From assembly GCF_001039475.1 (NCBI RefSeq), contig NZ_LELK01000001.1, positions 1,025,734-1,089,733 on the forward strand: a stretch of 64,000 bases of DNA, read 5' to 3'. A model generated the notes under the pieces. It saw nothing but the letters and a program-made list of their open reading frames with translations, was not told where the DNA came from and made no database searches. The position numbers and the translations under genes were made by a program. Below, piece after piece: positions 1 through 10,170 of the stretch. Position 1 is the first letter of the stretch, and every line of letters begins with the position of its first letter. Source of the stretch: Guptibacillus hwajinpoensis (lineage in GTDB: Bacteria; Bacillota; Bacilli; Bacillales; Guptibacillaceae).

Positions 1-1013
1 TGCGTATGAGCATGCAGTTCAATCCTTTTCTCATCTTCAGGAGCTTCATCAATTCTAAGGTCTGGTTTAATCTCTGTTAAATCATTTCCTATCATAACGA
101 GATCTCGAACAAACGTATCGTTCTGAATGCCGCCCCTCACTTTAACCCAGATACCTTTACGAACGGCTTCAAGAATCGGCACATCTTCTTTATCACGAGA
201 GAACATTTTCACAAGAATGGAATCTGTATAATCCGTAATTTTGAAAGTGAGTAGCGTACGACCACTTCGTAACTCTTTTGTTTCCGCGTGGAAAACATAT
301 CCTTGAACAGCAATGCGGCGCTCTTCATCTTGAATCGTTTCAATTGGAACAGGATCTTCTTTAATTTTATAACCAATAACAAGTGAGTCAGGGATTTGAC
401 CTTTACTTGAAGCATTATCCGCTTTTTGTTTCTCAATCAACGCTTCCATCATCTTAGACTGATCTTCTTGTTGCTTCTGCTCCACAAACTTTTGATAATC
501 CTGCTTAGATTCTTTTACTTCAACCTCAAGCATATATTTCGGAAACCCAGCTGCGACGTAACAGTCTGTAAGCGGTCCAGAAAGCTTCCGTTTCGCAATA
601 GCAGCTTCCGTTTCATTACGCACGGTAACAATCAGTTTATTTCCGCTGATTTTAGGTGCTTGATTTTTCAAAAGTGCCGTAAGCGATGCGGAATGATCCT
701 GCATGAGTTCAACAACATTTTCCCAATAAGCAGCTGCAAGCTCCTCTGTTCCTCCACCATCAGTTGAAATCGTGTAAGAAACGGAAGCAATGTGACGTAA
801 TCCGTCAACTATTCGGCTTTGAAAAAGCTCATACACATGAAACGGAAGAACATCAGGAAGGTGAAAATCAAAATGCCATTTTCTCGTCTCTTTATAAACA
901 GTTAGCTTTGAAATATAGCCCTCTTTAAAATATTCCTCAAACTTATCTGGAAATGATATTTGCTGAAGGAGCAGCTGAAGACGTTCTTTTCTTATCGTTA
1001 AATCCTGGTCCAT
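1..1013 (-). CDS. polC: DNA polymerase III PolC-type, N-terminal part (cut by window edge)
   Basis: This is the 5' third of PolC, the Gram-positive replicative DNA polymerase carrying built-in 3'-5' exonuclease. The reading frame is open from the ATG at 1013 to the window edge, 337 codons. It begins MDQDLTIRKERLQLLLQQI, typical of the PolC N-terminal domain. A charged Gln/Glu/Lys linker follows, then an OB-fold region (around VQGYVFHAETKELRSGR). It breaks off at RIELHAHT, where the PHP domain starts. A ribosome-binding site (rc of 'acctcc', 1022-1027) precedes the ATG. It is the last gene after proS, as in B. subtilis. The exonuclease, polymerase and remaining domains lie outside the window, so their integrity cannot be judged. 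Confidence 0.95.
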   Translation of the reverse strand, partial: MDQDLTIRKERLQLLLQQISFPDKFEEYFKEGYISKLTVYKETRKWHFDFHLPDVLPFHVYELFQSRIVDGLRHIASVSYTISTDGGGTEELAAAYWENVVELMQDHSASLTALLKNQAPKISGNKLIVTVRNETEAAIAKRKLSGPLTDCYVAAGFPKYMLEVEVKESKQDYQKFVEQKQQEDQSKMMEALIEKQKADNASSKGQIPDSLVIGYKIKEDPVPIETIQDEERRIAVQGYVFHAETKELRSGRTLLTFKITDYTDSILVKMFSRDKEDVPILEAVRKGIWVKVRGGIQNDTFVRDLVMIGNDLTEIKPDLRIDEAPEDEKRIELHAHT

Positions 1014-1045
1014 GCAATTCTACCTCCTTCTTAACCAATACATGA

Positions 1046-1082
1046 ACGAAAAAAAAAGGTGGAAGGTACCACTGGCACCTAT
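1046..1082 (-). terminator. probable intrinsic terminator after proS
   Basis: On the minus strand a GC-rich imperfect hairpin (arms around 1057-1064 and 1072-1080) is followed by a run of nine T residues (complement of 1049-1057). It lies between the proS stop and the polC ribosome-binding site. The stem contains a mismatch, so strength is uncertain. Confidence 0.5.
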
Positions 1083-1090
1083 CCACAATT

Positions 1091-2707
1091 TTAGTTCATT
1101 TGTTCTAAAAGTTGCTGAAGTGTCGAGTTCAAGTTATCTACAGGCACTTCAATTGATTCCCCTGTATCTCTGCGCTTTACTTCTACAATACCTTCATTTG
1201 CTTTCTTACCAACAACAACGCGTAATGGTAATCCAATCAAATCAGCATCTTTAAACTTCACACCAGCGCGTTCTTTGCGATCATCGTAGAGCACGTCATG
1301 TTCATCTTTAAGTGAGTCATAAAGACGATCAGATAAGTCACTTTGATCGGCATCCTTCACATTAATCGTAATAAGATGAACGTGATACGGCGTGACAGCA
1401 AGTGGCCAACGTAAACCGTTGTCATCGGCATTTTGCTCCGCAATAGCAGCTAGCGTTCTTGATACACCGATACCATAACAACCCATGATTAGTGGCTGAG
1501 CTTTACCACCTTCGTCTAGGAACTTGGCTCCCATCGTTTCACTATACGTTTGACCGAGCTTGAACACTTGTCCAATCTCAATACCTTCAGCGAATACGAT
1601 TGTACCGTTTCCATCTGGTGAAGGATCTCCTTCTTGAATAAAGCGAAGATCTTCGTAACGTTCAATAGAAAGGTCACGGTCAGGATTTACATTGTGATAG
1701 GCATATGCACCAATGATTGATCCATTCGCTATAGCCTTAACTGCAGTATCTGCAATAACCGTACCCTTGAACTCTTTTAAATCTACTTCTTCGTTCTGAA
1801 CCTCAACCATATTCGTACCGTAAAGGTTTTTCACCTTAATCTCGTTTAGCTCATGATCCCCTCTTACAAGGACAGCAATCATTTCATCTTCAACTTTCAT
1901 AACAGTTGTATGAATTTGATGATCTAAACTCGTTTCAACCTCACCTTTTGCAAATGGTAACTCTTCTTCATCCGACTTCTCGTATTGAACGTGAACTTCT
2001 GCCATTTCAATATTAGCAGCGTAGTCAGAAGAGTCGCTATACGCAATTGTATCTTCACCTACACTGGAAAGAGCCATAAACTCTTCTGTATCTTTCCCAC
2101 CTATTGCACCTGAATCCGCAACGACTGGCCTAAAGTCCAGTCCAAGTGAAGTGAAAATTTTGCTATAAGTCTTGTGCATAAGTTTGTATGCATCATCGAG
2201 CTGCTCTTCTGAAGAATGAAAAGAGTAAGCATCCTTCATAATAAACTCTCTTCCGCGTAACAACCCAAAACGAGGACGTCGTTCATCACGATACTTCGTC
2301 TGGATTTGATACAGCGTCACAGGTAATTGTTTATAAGAACTTAGTTCATCTCGCACAAGGCTTGTTATAAGCTCCTCATGAGTAGCACCAAGGGCAAATG
2401 GACGCCCGTGACGATCTTTTAGCCTCATTAATTCTGGACCATACACGTCCCAACGACCTGTTTCTTGCCAAAGCTCAGCTGGCTGAATGGCAGGCATTAA
2501 CAACTCTTGAGCCCCTGCTTCATCTAACTCTTTTCTAATGACTTGTTCAATTTTTGATAATACTTTTTTACCAAGCGGTAAATATGAATAAATGCCTGAC
2601 GCATTTTGACGGATAAAACCCGCTCGGACAAGGAGCTGATGACTTTTAATTTCTGCATCAGCTGGATTGTCTCGAAGGGTTGGATTAAAGTATTTAGATT
2701 GTTTCAT
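1091..2707 (-). CDS. proS: prolyl-tRNA synthetase
   Basis: Class II aminoacyl-tRNA synthetase that charges tRNA-Pro in the cytoplasm. It begins [20 protein letters not shown]. Family features include the [20 protein letters not shown] and [20 protein letters not shown] regions, motif 2 ([20 protein letters not shown]), and a C-terminal anticodon-binding domain ([10 protein letters not shown]). The ATG at 2707 is chosen over a GTG at 2716 because GAGGTG lies six bases upstream of it and the GTG is part of that ribosome-binding site. At 538 residues it is about 25 shorter than the usual bacterial-type enzyme, so the editing/insertion domain may be trimmed. It follows rasP, as in B. subtilis. 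Confidence 0.95.
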   Translation of the reverse strand: MKQSKYFNPTLRDNPADAEIKSHQLLVRAGFIRQNASGIYSYLPLGKKVLSKIEQVIRKELDEAGAQELLMPAIQPAELWQETGRWDVYGPELMRLKDRHGRPFALGATHEELITSLVRDELSSYKQLPVTLYQIQTKYRDERRPRFGLLRGREFIMKDAYSFHSSEEQLDDAYKLMHKTYSKIFTSLGLDFRPVVADSGAIGGKDTEEFMALSSVGEDTIAYSDSSDYAANIEMAEVHVQYEKSDEEELPFAKGEVETSLDHQIHTTVMKVEDEMIAVLVRGDHELNEIKVKNLYGTNMVEVQNEEVDLKEFKGTVIADTAVKAIANGSIIGAYAYHNVNPDRDLSIERYEDLRFIQEGDPSPDGNGTIVFAEGIEIGQVFKLGQTYSETMGAKFLDEGGKAQPLIMGCYGIGVSRTLAAIAEQNADDNGLRWPLAVTPYHVHLITINVKDADQSDLSDRLYDSLKDEHDVLYDDRKERAGVKFKDADLIGLPLRVVVGKKANEGIVEVKRRDTGESIEVPVDNLNSTLQQLLEQMN

Positions 2708-2748
2708 AATCTGCACCTCATTTCATTCTTCAAAACGGGTTTTGCTCC

Positions 2749-4002
2749 TTATAGAAAGAAGCGTTGGATATCATTCCATGTTACGACAAGCATGAGTAAC
2801 ATGAGGAACGAAAACCCTATAAAGTGAACAAGACTTTCTTTTTGTGGATCAATTGGCTTACCTCTTAATGCTTCAACACCTATAAACAGAAGTCTTCCTC
2901 CGTCGAGTGCAGGTAGCGGGAGCAAGTTAAAGATACCAAGGTTAATACTTAAGAAGGCTGCCCATCTCATTAGAACATAAAATCCACCAGATGCAGCTTC
3001 TTCTGTATAACTGTAGATCCCAACAGGCCCACTGAACGCATCAATCGAAAGCTGACCTGTAACCAATTGCCCTAAACCAACAAAAATCGCTTTTGAGAAT
3101 TCTATAGTGGATGTAAATCCAAATGCGATTGAATCTAAGAAATTCACTTCATATGAAGGAGCAACACCAATTCTACCAACAGATTGATTTTCTGTAAGCT
3201 CCTGTTTCTCAGGTGTTATCGATAGCGTAACGGCTTCTCCTTCTCGATCCACTTTAAATCCAAGCTGGTTGTTCGCATTATCTTGGATAATTGACGTCAT
3301 TTTGTCCCAGCTCGTTATTTCAGTGCCATTAATTTCAGTAATGACATCACCATTCATCATTCCAGCTTGTTCAGCCGGGCTGCCCTCAACAACCTCACTA
3401 ACCTGGTTTGTTGGCGTTCCTTGTAAAAGGCCTAGAGCAATGAAAATAACGATTGCCAATAAGAAGTTCATGACTGGTCCAGCAAAAATAGCTAAGAAGC
3501 GATCCCAGAGTGACTTCGAACCAAACTGACGATCAATTGGTGCGATTTGAAATTCAGATCCATCCATCACATAGTGAGAAATTTCATCGATCTCATACGT
3601 CACTGCTGGCTCATCTTCACCTTCATAGCCTTTAATATAAAGTCCGCGCTCTAAATCTGCTTCTTCTACTGTTACTTCTTTTAAATTTGTGTAAGCTGAT
3701 TTTTGATTGATAACAATCTTCTCAACTTTATTAGCGTTATTGAACAAAAGCCCGACACGCTGTCCGGGTTTCAGTTCGATCATTTCCGGATCTTCTCCAG
3801 CCATGCGAACAAAGCCACCGAGAGGCAATAATCGAATTGTATAAACCGTTTCGCCTTTCTTGATTGTAAATAACTTTGGTCCGAAGCCTATTGCGAATTC
3901 TCGGCACAGGATTCCTGCGCGCTTTGCTAGGAGCAAATGACCCAATTCATGGAAAAAGACAAGCGCTCCGAATATGATAATGATCGAAATCACAGTATTC
4001 AT
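2749..4002 (-). CDS. rasP: site-2 intramembrane metalloprotease RasP/RseP
   Basis: Membrane zinc protease of regulated intramembrane proteolysis. In B. subtilis it cuts anti-sigma factor RsiW and the division protein FtsL. The first membrane helix carries the zinc motif HELGH (in VFFHELGHLLLAKR). A PDZ domain follows (SEVVEGSPAEQAGMMNGDVI). A C-terminal helix carries the third zinc ligand in NLLPLPALDGGRL. The ATG at 4002 is preferred to a GTG at 4008 because AAAGGTGG lies nine bases upstream of it. At 417 residues it matches the family. It sits 15 bases after dxr and before proS. The region between the first helices and the PDZ domain is acidic. Confidence 0.95.
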   Translation of the reverse strand: MNTVISIIIIFGALVFFHELGHLLLAKRAGILCREFAIGFGPKLFTIKKGETVYTIRLLPLGGFVRMAGEDPEMIELKPGQRVGLLFNNANKVEKIVINQKSAYTNLKEVTVEEADLERGLYIKGYEGEDEPAVTYEIDEISHYVMDGSEFQIAPIDRQFGSKSLWDRFLAIFAGPVMNFLLAIVIFIALGLLQGTPTNQVSEVVEGSPAEQAGMMNGDVITEINGTEITSWDKMTSIIQDNANNQLGFKVDREGEAVTLSITPEKQELTENQSVGRIGVAPSYEVNFLDSIAFGFTSTIEFSKAIFVGLGQLVTGQLSIDAFSGPVGIYSYTEEAASGGFYVLMRWAAFLSINLGIFNLLPLPALDGGRLLFIGVEALRGKPIDPQKESLVHFIGFSFLMLLMLVVTWNDIQRFFL

Positions 4003-4017
4003 ACCCACGTACCACCT

Positions 4018-5166
4018 TTATTTAATTAATGACTGAACTCGCAATCTTGTTTCTGAATCAATTTCAAGAATATCGTCAAGCGAAGCATGTTGAATGCTAG
4101 TATGGTTCTCCATCGCTTGTTCTACGAGTTCTTCGATCGTTAAGAAATCAATTTTACCCTCGAGAAATGCTGCAACAGCAGTCTCATTCGCTGCATTAAG
4201 GACAGCAGGTAATGAACCACCAATTCGGCCGGCTTCGTAGGCAAGTTTTAACGCACGAAATCGGTTGAAATCCACTTTCTCAAAGTGGAGCTTGCCAACT
4301 TCCCATAAGTTTAACCGTTTTGCATTTCTGATTTCAAGTCGATCAGGATAGCTTAGTGCATATTGAATCGGAATTCGCATATCCGGAGTACCTAGATGGG
4401 CCATAACACTACCGTCTATGTACTCTACCATTGAGTGGATAATACTTTCTTTGTGAAGAAGAACATCAATCTGATCATATGGGGTTCCAAATAACCAATG
4501 TGCTTCAATCACTTCAAGGCCTTTATTCATCATCGTTGCTGAATCAATTGTAATTTTTGCTCCCATTGACCAGTTAGGATGATTTAGCGCATCATGAACG
4601 CTTACGCCTACCAACTCATCACGTTTTTTATCGCGAAAACTACCACCAGAAGCTGTTAAAATCAACCGCTCCATTTGATCTTGCTTTTCTCCATTCAAGC
4701 ATTGAAAAAGAGCTGAATGTTCACTGTCTACAGGAATTAATGCTGATCCATGTCGCTTTGCAGCATCAGTTACTAAGTGGCCTGCTGTAACGAGTGTTTC
4801 TTTGTTAGCAATTGCGATGGTTTTGCCTTGTTCTATAGCAGAAAGTGTTGGCGAAAGACCAATGCTACCTAAAATGGCGTTAACAAGGACTGTTGTATCA
4901 GGATGACAGGCTACTTCTAACAAACCTTCTTCGCCATAAACAATCTTTGTTTTTCTTGAAATAATTCTTCTTAGTGATTCCGCATCTTCCCTATGCTGAA
5001 CCGATAGTAACTTTGGGTGAAATTCTTCTACAATTTCAACGGCTTTTTCAACGTTTTTTCCTACCGAAACGGCAACTAGGGAAAACAAGTCAGGGTGCAT
5101 TCTCACAATATCAAGAGTCTGGATTCCTATGGAACCAGATGCTCCTAGTAAGCTGATTTTCTTCAA
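4018..5166 (-). CDS. dxr: 1-deoxy-D-xylulose 5-phosphate reductoisomerase
   Basis: Second enzyme of the MEP isoprenoid pathway, converting DXP to 2-C-methyl-D-erythritol 4-phosphate with NADPH. The N-terminal nucleotide-binding motif [16 protein letters not shown], the cofactor/substrate region [12 protein letters not shown], metal-binding DSEHSALFQ and the SGGSFR loop are all visible. At 382 residues it is full length. The start codon is TTG at 5166, with GGAGG about ten bases upstream. It lies between cdsA and rasP, so isoprenoid precursor supply is grouped with uppS, which makes the undecaprenyl carrier from those precursors. Confidence 0.96.
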   Translation of the reverse strand: MKKISLLGASGSIGIQTLDIVRMHPDLFSLVAVSVGKNVEKAVEIVEEFHPKLLSVQHREDAESLRRIISRKTKIVYGEEGLLEVACHPDTTVLVNAILGSIGLSPTLSAIEQGKTIAIANKETLVTAGHLVTDAAKRHGSALIPVDSEHSALFQCLNGEKQDQMERLILTASGGSFRDKKRDELVGVSVHDALNHPNWSMGAKITIDSATMMNKGLEVIEAHWLFGTPYDQIDVLLHKESIIHSMVEYIDGSVMAHLGTPDMRIPIQYALSYPDRLEIRNAKRLNLWEVGKLHFEKVDFNRFRALKLAYEAGRIGGSLPAVLNAANETAVAAFLEGKIDFLTIEELVEQAMENHTSIQHASLDDILEIDSETRLRVQSLIK

Positions 5167-5194
5167 TCGACCTGTTCCTCCAATCCACTTAGTT

Positions 5195-6001
5195 TTAAAC
5201 TAAGTTAAGTAAATGAAGAAGGGGGAGAACGAAAATAAGACTATCAAATCGATCAAGGATCCCTCCGTGTCCAGGTAAAATGCTGCCAGAATCTTTCACA
5301 CCATAGTGGCGTTTAAAAGCAGATTCAACGAGGTCACCAATCTGACCAAAAACAGACGTTAGAACAGATACGACAATGACAATAATCATTGATTCATAAA
5401 CAGGGTAGATTAGTTGAAAAACAACACCTACCACTAAAGCCATCACAACTCCGCCGATTGCACCTTCTACCGTCTTATTAGGAGATATATGGGGCCAAAG
5501 TTTCTTCTTTCCTAAAGAGCGTCCCACAAAGTACGCACCTGAATCAGATGCCCAAATTAGAAAAATGATAAAAAACAGGTGCACCATACCACTCAAATCG
5601 GTATCTCCTAAATAACGGGTGGCGGTAAAATAATAGAAACCTAGACCAACATAAAGGGATGCCATCATGATAAATGAACTTTCATCAAAGCTATATTTGT
5701 TCTTAGTAAGAACAGTCATAGCTAGCAAAATGAGCAAACCAAAGAATAACAAATCAATTTTAGTAAAGACAGATGATGTAAGAGAAGCAATCCAAGCATC
5801 AGGCATTACTAGAACCCAGGTTCCTGTAATGGCAAGTAATCCTGGAAGTGAAACTAAAGTAATTTTCTTCATTAACAGCAGTTCTATCATGCCAATTGTA
5901 GCTACAAGTGCCATGAGAATAATGAACGGCCAGTCTCCTAAAATGATCATACCTAACAATAGGGCGCCAAAAATCACACCCGTAATAACACGTTGTTTCA
6001 T
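5195..6001 (-). CDS. cdsA: phosphatidate cytidylyltransferase (CDP-diglyceride synthase)
   Basis: Integral membrane enzyme that makes CDP-diacylglycerol from phosphatidate and CTP, the branch point to phosphatidylglycerol, cardiolipin and phosphatidylethanolamine. At 268 residues it has about eight hydrophobic segments. It carries the CdsA signature near the C terminus: [19 protein letters not shown], then [12 protein letters not shown], and later [14 protein letters not shown]. The ATG at 6001 has a somewhat distant AGGAGG, about eleven bases upstream. It is packed between uppS (21-base gap) and dxr. Confidence 0.96.
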   Translation of the reverse strand: MKQRVITGVIFGALLLGMIILGDWPFIILMALVATIGMIELLLMKKITLVSLPGLLAITGTWVLVMPDAWIASLTSSVFTKIDLLFFGLLILLAMTVLTKNKYSFDESSFIMMASLYVGLGFYYFTATRYLGDTDLSGMVHLFFIIFLIWASDSGAYFVGRSLGKKKLWPHISPNKTVEGAIGGVVMALVVGVVFQLIYPVYESMIIVIVVSVLTSVFGQIGDLVESAFKRHYGVKDSGSILPGHGGILDRFDSLIFVLPLLHLLNLV

Positions 6002-6022
6002 TACGTCAATGTCCTCCTACAC

Positions 6023-6790
6023 TTACACCCCACCGTAACGTCTTCCTCGTCGCTGATACTCCTGTACGGCCTCAAGAAAATGATGTTCTGTAAAATCTGG
6101 CCACAGCACTTCAGTAAACCACAGTTCAGTATAAGCTAGTTGCCAGAGCATAAAGTTACTTAAGCGAATTTCGCCGCTTGTCCGTATTAATAGGTCAGGA
6201 TCAGGGTATTGACTACTGAGTAAATACGAAGAAATCCTCTCTTCAGTAATATCTTCCTCAGTCAGTATCCCCTTTCTAACGTCACTTAATAACCTTTGCA
6301 TCGCCATTTTCATTTCGTGTCGACTTCCATAGTTCAGCGCAAAATTAAGAATGAGTCCGGTATTGTCTTTCGTGTCTTTAACTGCCTTGCTAATGGCTTT
6401 GAACGTGTGGGGGGGTAGCTGCTCTCGTTCTCCCATTATTCTAACTTGTACATTCTGCTCGATTAACTCTGGCAGATGACTAAGCAGAAACTGTTCAGGG
6501 AGTTTCATTAAAAAGTCTACTTCCTCTTTCGGCCGCTTCCAATTTTCTGTTGAAAAGGCATAAAGCGTTAGGTAATTTACCCCAAGATCGTTAGCTTTTC
6601 TTACAATCTTCTTAACGACTTTCACACCTTCACGATGGCCAGCCACACGCGGGAGACCTCGCTTCTTCGCCCAGCGTCCATTGCCATCCATAATGATCGC
6701 AATATGTCCTGGGATATTAGCAGATGTGTTTATTTCAAAATGTTCCTCATCTTCATTCTTTCTCATCCAGTTCGAGAACTTCCCAAGCAT
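6023..6790 (-). CDS. uppS: undecaprenyl (isoprenyl) diphosphate synthase
   Basis: Cis-prenyltransferase that builds the C55 undecaprenyl diphosphate carrier for peptidoglycan and teichoic acids. The catalytic Asp lies in IIMDGNGRWAKKRGLPR. Other signatures are LTLYAFSTENWKRP, ILNFALNYGSRHEM and PDLLIRTSGEIRLSNFMLWQ. The ATG at 6790 (MLGKFSNWM) is chosen because GGAGG lies about eight bases upstream. The frame stays open to 6823 without a better start. It is 255 residues long, full length. It starts 30 bases beyond the frr terminator and heads the uppS-cdsA-dxr-rasP-proS block. Confidence 0.96.
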   Translation of the reverse strand: MLGKFSNWMRKNEDEEHFEINTSANIPGHIAIIMDGNGRWAKKRGLPRVAGHREGVKVVKKIVRKANDLGVNYLTLYAFSTENWKRPKEEVDFLMKLPEQFLLSHLPELIEQNVQVRIMGEREQLPPHTFKAISKAVKDTKDNTGLILNFALNYGSRHEMKMAMQRLLSDVRKGILTEEDITEERISSYLLSSQYPDPDLLIRTSGEIRLSNFMLWQLAYTELWFTEVLWPDFTEHHFLEAVQEYQRRGRRYGGV

Positions 6791-6821
6791 TGCAAATCCT
6801 CCATTGTGTCGCTTACTTAAC

Positions 6822-6857
6822 AAAAAAACCCCCTGTGGGAAAAGAGGGTCCTTTTAT
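6822..6857 (-). terminator. intrinsic terminator after frr
   Basis: Minus-strand hairpin with arms ACCCTC and GGGGGT around a short loop, followed by a run of seven T. It lies between the frr stop and the uppS ribosome-binding site, so uppS expression depends on read-through or a nearby promoter. Confidence 0.7.
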
Positions 6858-6881
6858 TATCTTATTTTACATGTTATTGAA

Positions 6882-7439
6882 TTAGACTGCCATGATTTCT
6901 TTTTCTTTATCTGCTGCAATGGCATCCGCTTCAGCTACAAATTTATCCGTTAGCTTCTGTACATCATCATTGCCACGACGAAGTTCGTCCTCTGTAATAT
7001 CGCCATCTTTTTCTTTCTTCTTAAGATCATCATTAGCATCGCGACGGATGTTACGGATAACAACCTTGCTTTCCTCAGCGTACTTCTTAACGAGCTTCAC
7101 TAGATCTTTACGACGCTCTTCCGTAAGAGCTGGAATTGTAAGACGAATCACGTTACCATCGTTTGAAGGTGTTAGGCCAAGATCTGATTTAAGGATTGCT
7201 TTCTCGATATCGCCTACAGATGACTTATCGTATGGTTGAATTAAAAGCATACGAGCTTCCGGCACTGTAATACCAGCAAGCTGGTTAACAGGAGTTGGTG
7301 CGCCGTAGTAGTCTACTTGAATTTTATCTAGAAGAGAAGCGTTTGCTCTTCCAGCTCTTAATGTAGCTAACTCTTTCTTAAAGCTTGTTATTCCGTTCTG
7401 CATACGTTCTTCAGCATTTTTCAAAATTTCTTTTGGCAT
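6882..7439 (-). CDS. frr: ribosome recycling factor
   Basis: Releases mRNA and splits the post-termination ribosome together with EF-G. At 185 residues it has the family length. It begins [17 protein letters not shown] and carries [20 protein letters not shown] and [19 protein letters not shown]. The two ends form the long three-helix bundle of domain I. The ATG at 7439 follows GGGAGA. The gene sits two bases after the pyrH stop, and the pair is almost certainly cotranscribed. Confidence 0.97.
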   Translation of the reverse strand: MPKEILKNAEERMQNGITSFKKELATLRAGRANASLLDKIQVDYYGAPTPVNQLAGITVPEARMLLIQPYDKSSVGDIEKAILKSDLGLTPSNDGNVIRLTIPALTEERRKDLVKLVKKYAEESKVVIRNIRRDANDDLKKKEKDGDITEDELRRGNDDVQKLTDKFVAEADAIAADKEKEIMAV

Positions 7440-7441
7440 TC

Positions 7442-8167
7442 TTAATCTCTCCCTTTTACAACTGTTCCGATTTCTTCGCCTTGAACGGCACGTTTAATGT
7501 TACCTTCTTCCATAATTGAGAAGACAACGAGCGGGATATCATTATCCATACAAAGTGAAGAAGCAGTGGAATCCATAACTGCTAGACCTTCCTTAAGTAC
7601 ATCAAGGTATGAAAGCGTATCATACTTCTTCGCTGTTGCATCGATTGATGGATCTGCTGTGTATACTCCGTCTACGTTATTCTTCGCCATCAAAATAACG
7701 TCAGCTTCAATTTCAGCCGCACGAAGTGCTGCCGTCGTATCTGTTGAGAAGTAAGGGTTACCCGTTCCTGCAGCAAAAATAACAACGCGTTTTTTCTCCA
7801 GGTGTCGAATTGCTTTACGGCGGATGTAAGGTTCTGCTACCTGCCTCATTTCAATTGAAGTTTGAACACGCGTTTCAACCCCAATGCTTTCAAGGCTATC
7901 CTGCATTGCAAGTGAGTTCATAACTGTTGCAAGCATGCCCATATAATCAGCTGTAGCTCGGTCCATTCCCATCTCACTGCCTACTTTACCACGCCAGATG
8001 TTTCCACCACCAACAACAACGGCTACTTCAACACCCATTTCATGAATTTCTTTCACTTGTGATGCAATAGACTGAACAATTGTTGGTGAAATACCTTGAC
8101 CTTCTCCACCAGACAATGCTTCTCCGCTTAATTTTAACACAACGCGTTCATACTTGGCTCCGCTCAT
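7442..8167 (-). CDS. pyrH: uridylate kinase (UMP kinase)
   Basis: Hexameric bacterial UMP kinase of the amino-acid-kinase fold, making UDP for nucleic acids and the cell wall. The ATP/phosphate loop [19 protein letters not shown] and [18 protein letters not shown] are all present. The ATG at 8167 ([15 protein letters not shown]) is chosen because GGAGGG lies about five bases upstream and this gives 241 residues, the usual size. The open frame upstream to 8218 runs into the tsf terminator and is not coding. It lies between tsf and frr, as in B. subtilis. Confidence 0.96.
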   Translation of the reverse strand: MSGAKYERVVLKLSGEALSGGEGQGISPTIVQSIASQVKEIHEMGVEVAVVVGGGNIWRGKVGSEMGMDRATADYMGMLATVMNSLAMQDSLESIGVETRVQTSIEMRQVAEPYIRRKAIRHLEKKRVVIFAAGTGNPYFSTDTTAALRAAEIEADVILMAKNNVDGVYTADPSIDATAKKYDTLSYLDVLKEGLAVMDSTASSLCMDNDIPLVVFSIMEEGNIKRAVQGEEIGTVVKGRD

Positions 8168-8203
8168 TTTAACCCTCCAGCATGTAATCATTATTTGTTC
8201 TTG

Positions 8204-8233
8204 AAAAATAGGGAACACAACGTGTTCCCTATC
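8204..8233 (-). terminator. intrinsic terminator after tsf
   Basis: A perfect ten-base-pair hairpin (arms TAGGGAACAC and GTGTTCCCTA, loop three bases) is followed on the minus strand by a short T tract. It separates tsf from pyrH. Confidence 0.85.
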
Positions 8234-8239
8234 ATTGTT

Positions 8240-9121
8240 TTACTTCTTCACTTGAGACATAACTTCATCGGCGAAGTTGTCTTCACGCTTTTCCATGCCT
8301 TCTCCAACTTCATAACGGATAAAGCCTTTAACAGTAGCGCCTTTAGATTCAACATACTTTCCAACTTTTTGATCAGTGTCTTTAACAAACGGCTGATCGA
8401 CAAGAGAGATTTCTTCGAAGAACTTGTTGATGCGACCTTCTACCATCTTCTCAACAATTTTCTCAGGCTTTCCTTCATTAAGAGCTTGTTGCTTAAGTAC
8501 TTCGCGCTCGCGCTCAACTTCTTCAGCTGGAACAGCGTCACGAGATACGAAACGAGGGTTAACTGCAGCTGTGTGCATTGCTACGTCTTTTGCTACTTCT
8601 TCGTCTGTTGTTCCTTCAAGAAGTGTTAGAACACCAATACGTCCACCCATGTGAAGGTAAGCACCGAATGCGTCTGCATCAGTTTTCTCAACGATTTGGA
8701 AGCGACGAAGAGAGATTTTCTCACCGATTTTAGCAATCTTTTCGTTTAGGAATTCAGTAACTGTTTGTCCGTTTTCCATTTTGCTTTCAAGAGCTGCGTC
8801 AACAGACTCAGGAGTAGCTTTAAGAAGGTGTTGAGAAATATCATTGATTAGTGAAGTGAAGCTCTCGTTTTTTGCAACGAAGTCAGTTTCAGAGTTGATT
8901 TCAGCGATTACTGCTTTGTTTCCTTCAACTGCGATTGTTGCAAGACCTTCTGCTGCTACGCGGTCAGCTTTTTTAGCTGCTTTAGAAATACCTTTCTCAC
9001 GAAGCCAATCGATCGCTTTGTCCATATCACCGTCGTTTTCTGTTAGAGCTTTTTTACAATCCATCATACCCGCACCAGTTTGTGCGCGCAATTCTTTTAC
9101 CATTTGAGCTGTTACTGCCAT
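8240..9121 (-). CDS. tsf: elongation factor Ts
   Basis: Guanine-nucleotide exchange factor for EF-Tu. The N-terminal UBA-like domain carries the signature [19 protein letters not shown]. The core has [15 protein letters not shown] and a C-terminal coiled-coil and dimerisation region follows. At 293 residues it matches Bacillus EF-Ts. The ATG at 9121 is preceded by GGAGG at eight bases. It lies downstream of rpsB across a terminator-like hairpin, the classic rpsB-tsf pair with partial read-through. Confidence 0.97.
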   Translation of the reverse strand: MAVTAQMVKELRAQTGAGMMDCKKALTENDGDMDKAIDWLREKGISKAAKKADRVAAEGLATIAVEGNKAVIAEINSETDFVAKNESFTSLINDISQHLLKATPESVDAALESKMENGQTVTEFLNEKIAKIGEKISLRRFQIVEKTDADAFGAYLHMGGRIGVLTLLEGTTDEEVAKDVAMHTAAVNPRFVSRDAVPAEEVEREREVLKQQALNEGKPEKIVEKMVEGRINKFFEEISLVDQPFVKDTDQKVGKYVESKGATVKGFIRYEVGEGMEKREDNFADEVMSQVKK

Positions 9122-9170
9122 TAGTAATTCCTCCTTGAATTATGATATGTAATCATACCCTTTTGGGTTA

Positions 9171-9214
9171 AAAAAAGGTGATAAAGGGGTTTGAGTTCCC
9201 CTTTATCACCCCTT
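9171..9214 (-). terminator. terminator/attenuator between rpsB and tsf
   Basis: A 13-base-pair perfect stem (GGTGATAAAGGGG paired with CCCCTTTATCACC) is followed on the minus strand by seven T residues. It stands just after the rpsB stop and before tsf, so tsf is expressed by read-through or separately. Confidence 0.85.
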
Positions 9215-9221
9215 TGTGTTC

Positions 9222-9953
9222 TTATACAGATGTTTCTTCAGTTTCTACCGCTTCAACTTCTGCTTCTTCTTCTACTTTGCTAACTTCGATAATAGCGTCA
9301 GCCATTTTAGCAGTAAGAAGTTTCACAGCGCGGATTGCATCGTCGTTACCAGGGATAATATAGTCGATCTCATCTGGATCACAGTTTGTATCCACGATCG
9401 CAACGATTGGGATATTAAGCTTACGAGCCTCGGCAATAGCGATACGCTCTTTACGAGGGTCGATTACGAACAATGCGTCTGGAACGCCGTTCATATCTTT
9501 AATACCACCAAGGAATCTTTCAAGGCGATCCATTTCTTTTTTAAGAAGCATAACTTCTTTCTTAGGTAGTACTTCGAAAGTGCCGTCTTCTTGCATCTTC
9601 TCAAGACTCTTCAGGCGGTTAATACGCTTTTGAATTGTTTCAAAGTTCGTAAGTGTTCCACCCAACCAGCGTTGGTTGATGAAGTATTGACCAGCACGGA
9701 TTGCTTCATCCTTAACGGAATCTTGCGCTTGCTTTTTTGTACCTACGAAAAGAACTTTACCACCGTCCTGAGCGATGTCACGAACGAAGTTATAAGCCTC
9801 TTCGACTTTCTTCACTGTTTTTTGAAGATCGATAATGTAGATACCGTTTCTTTCAGTGAAGATGTAAGGTTTCATTTTCGGGTTCCAACGACGAGTCTGG
9901 TGACCGAAGTGTACCCCAGCTTCAAGAAGCTGTTTCATAGAGATTACTGCCAT
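9222..9953 (-). CDS. rpsB: 30S ribosomal protein S2
   Basis: Small-subunit protein bound late in assembly and bridging the head and body. It begins [20 protein letters not shown], the family N terminus, followed by [12 protein letters not shown]. It carries [24 protein letters not shown] and a C-terminal [18 protein letters not shown] motif before an acidic tail. The ATG at 9953 is set by AGGAGG nine bases upstream. At 243 residues it is full length. A promoter and a roughly 110-base leader precede it. codY is the next gene upstream, where a flagellar operon stands in B. subtilis. Confidence 0.97.
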   Translation of the reverse strand: MAVISMKQLLEAGVHFGHQTRRWNPKMKPYIFTERNGIYIIDLQKTVKKVEEAYNFVRDIAQDGGKVLFVGTKKQAQDSVKDEAIRAGQYFINQRWLGGTLTNFETIQKRINRLKSLEKMQEDGTFEVLPKKEVMLLKKEMDRLERFLGGIKDMNGVPDALFVIDPRKERIAIAEARKLNIPIVAIVDTNCDPDEIDYIIPGNDDAIRAVKLLTAKMADAIIEVSKVEEEAEVEAVETEETSV

Positions 9954-10062
9954 GATTGTGTTCCTCCTAATGGTTTTTTTAGCCTCCGCTTGCATCGTAT
10001 CCGAGAAAAACTGCAGTCGCAGCACCACTTCCCAAATCAACAAGCGTGTGTGATTAACACCG
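9954..10062 (-). ncRNA. rpsB 5' leader, possible regulatory leader RNA
   Basis: About 110 transcribed but untranslated bases are expected between the rpsB promoter and its ATG. The length is typical of autogenously regulated ribosomal protein leaders. I see possible short pairings but no structure matching a named family that I can recall, so the regulatory role is inference. Confidence 0.3.
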
Positions 10063-10068
10063 TTGATT

Positions 10069-10097
10069 AATATAACATATAGAATTTAATGCCGCAA
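10069..10097 (-). promoter_or_regulatory. sigma-A promoter of rpsB
   Basis: Minus-strand -35 TTGCGG (10092-10097) and -10 TATATT (10069-10074) are separated by 17 bases. The site lies just downstream of the codY terminator and upstream of the rpsB leader. Confidence 0.6.
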
Positions 10098-10142
10098 GTT
10101 TAAATTACAAAATCCACAAGTACCTATAGTATTAGAGACATA

Positions 10143-10170
10143 AAAACGCTCCGGTTAAACCGGAGCGTTA
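10143..10170 (-). terminator. intrinsic terminator after codY
   Basis: A perfect stem (AACGCTCCGG with CCGGAGCGTT, loop TTTAA) is followed on the minus strand by a T-rich tract. It ends the xerC-hslV-hslU-codY operon immediately after the codY stop. Confidence 0.9.

Noticed and set aside
2708..2748. T-box leader in front of proS
   Set aside because: Only 41 bases separate rasP and proS, too short for a T-box.
8168..8218. Upstream start for pyrH (MFPIFQEQ...)
   Set aside because: That stretch overlaps the tsf terminator and lacks a ribosome-binding site; the ATG at 8167 has GGAGGG.
9591..10070. Long plus-strand frame opposite rpsB (159 codons)
   Set aside because: It lies antisense to a highly conserved ribosomal protein gene, has no ribosome-binding site, and its composition is that of a shadow frame.
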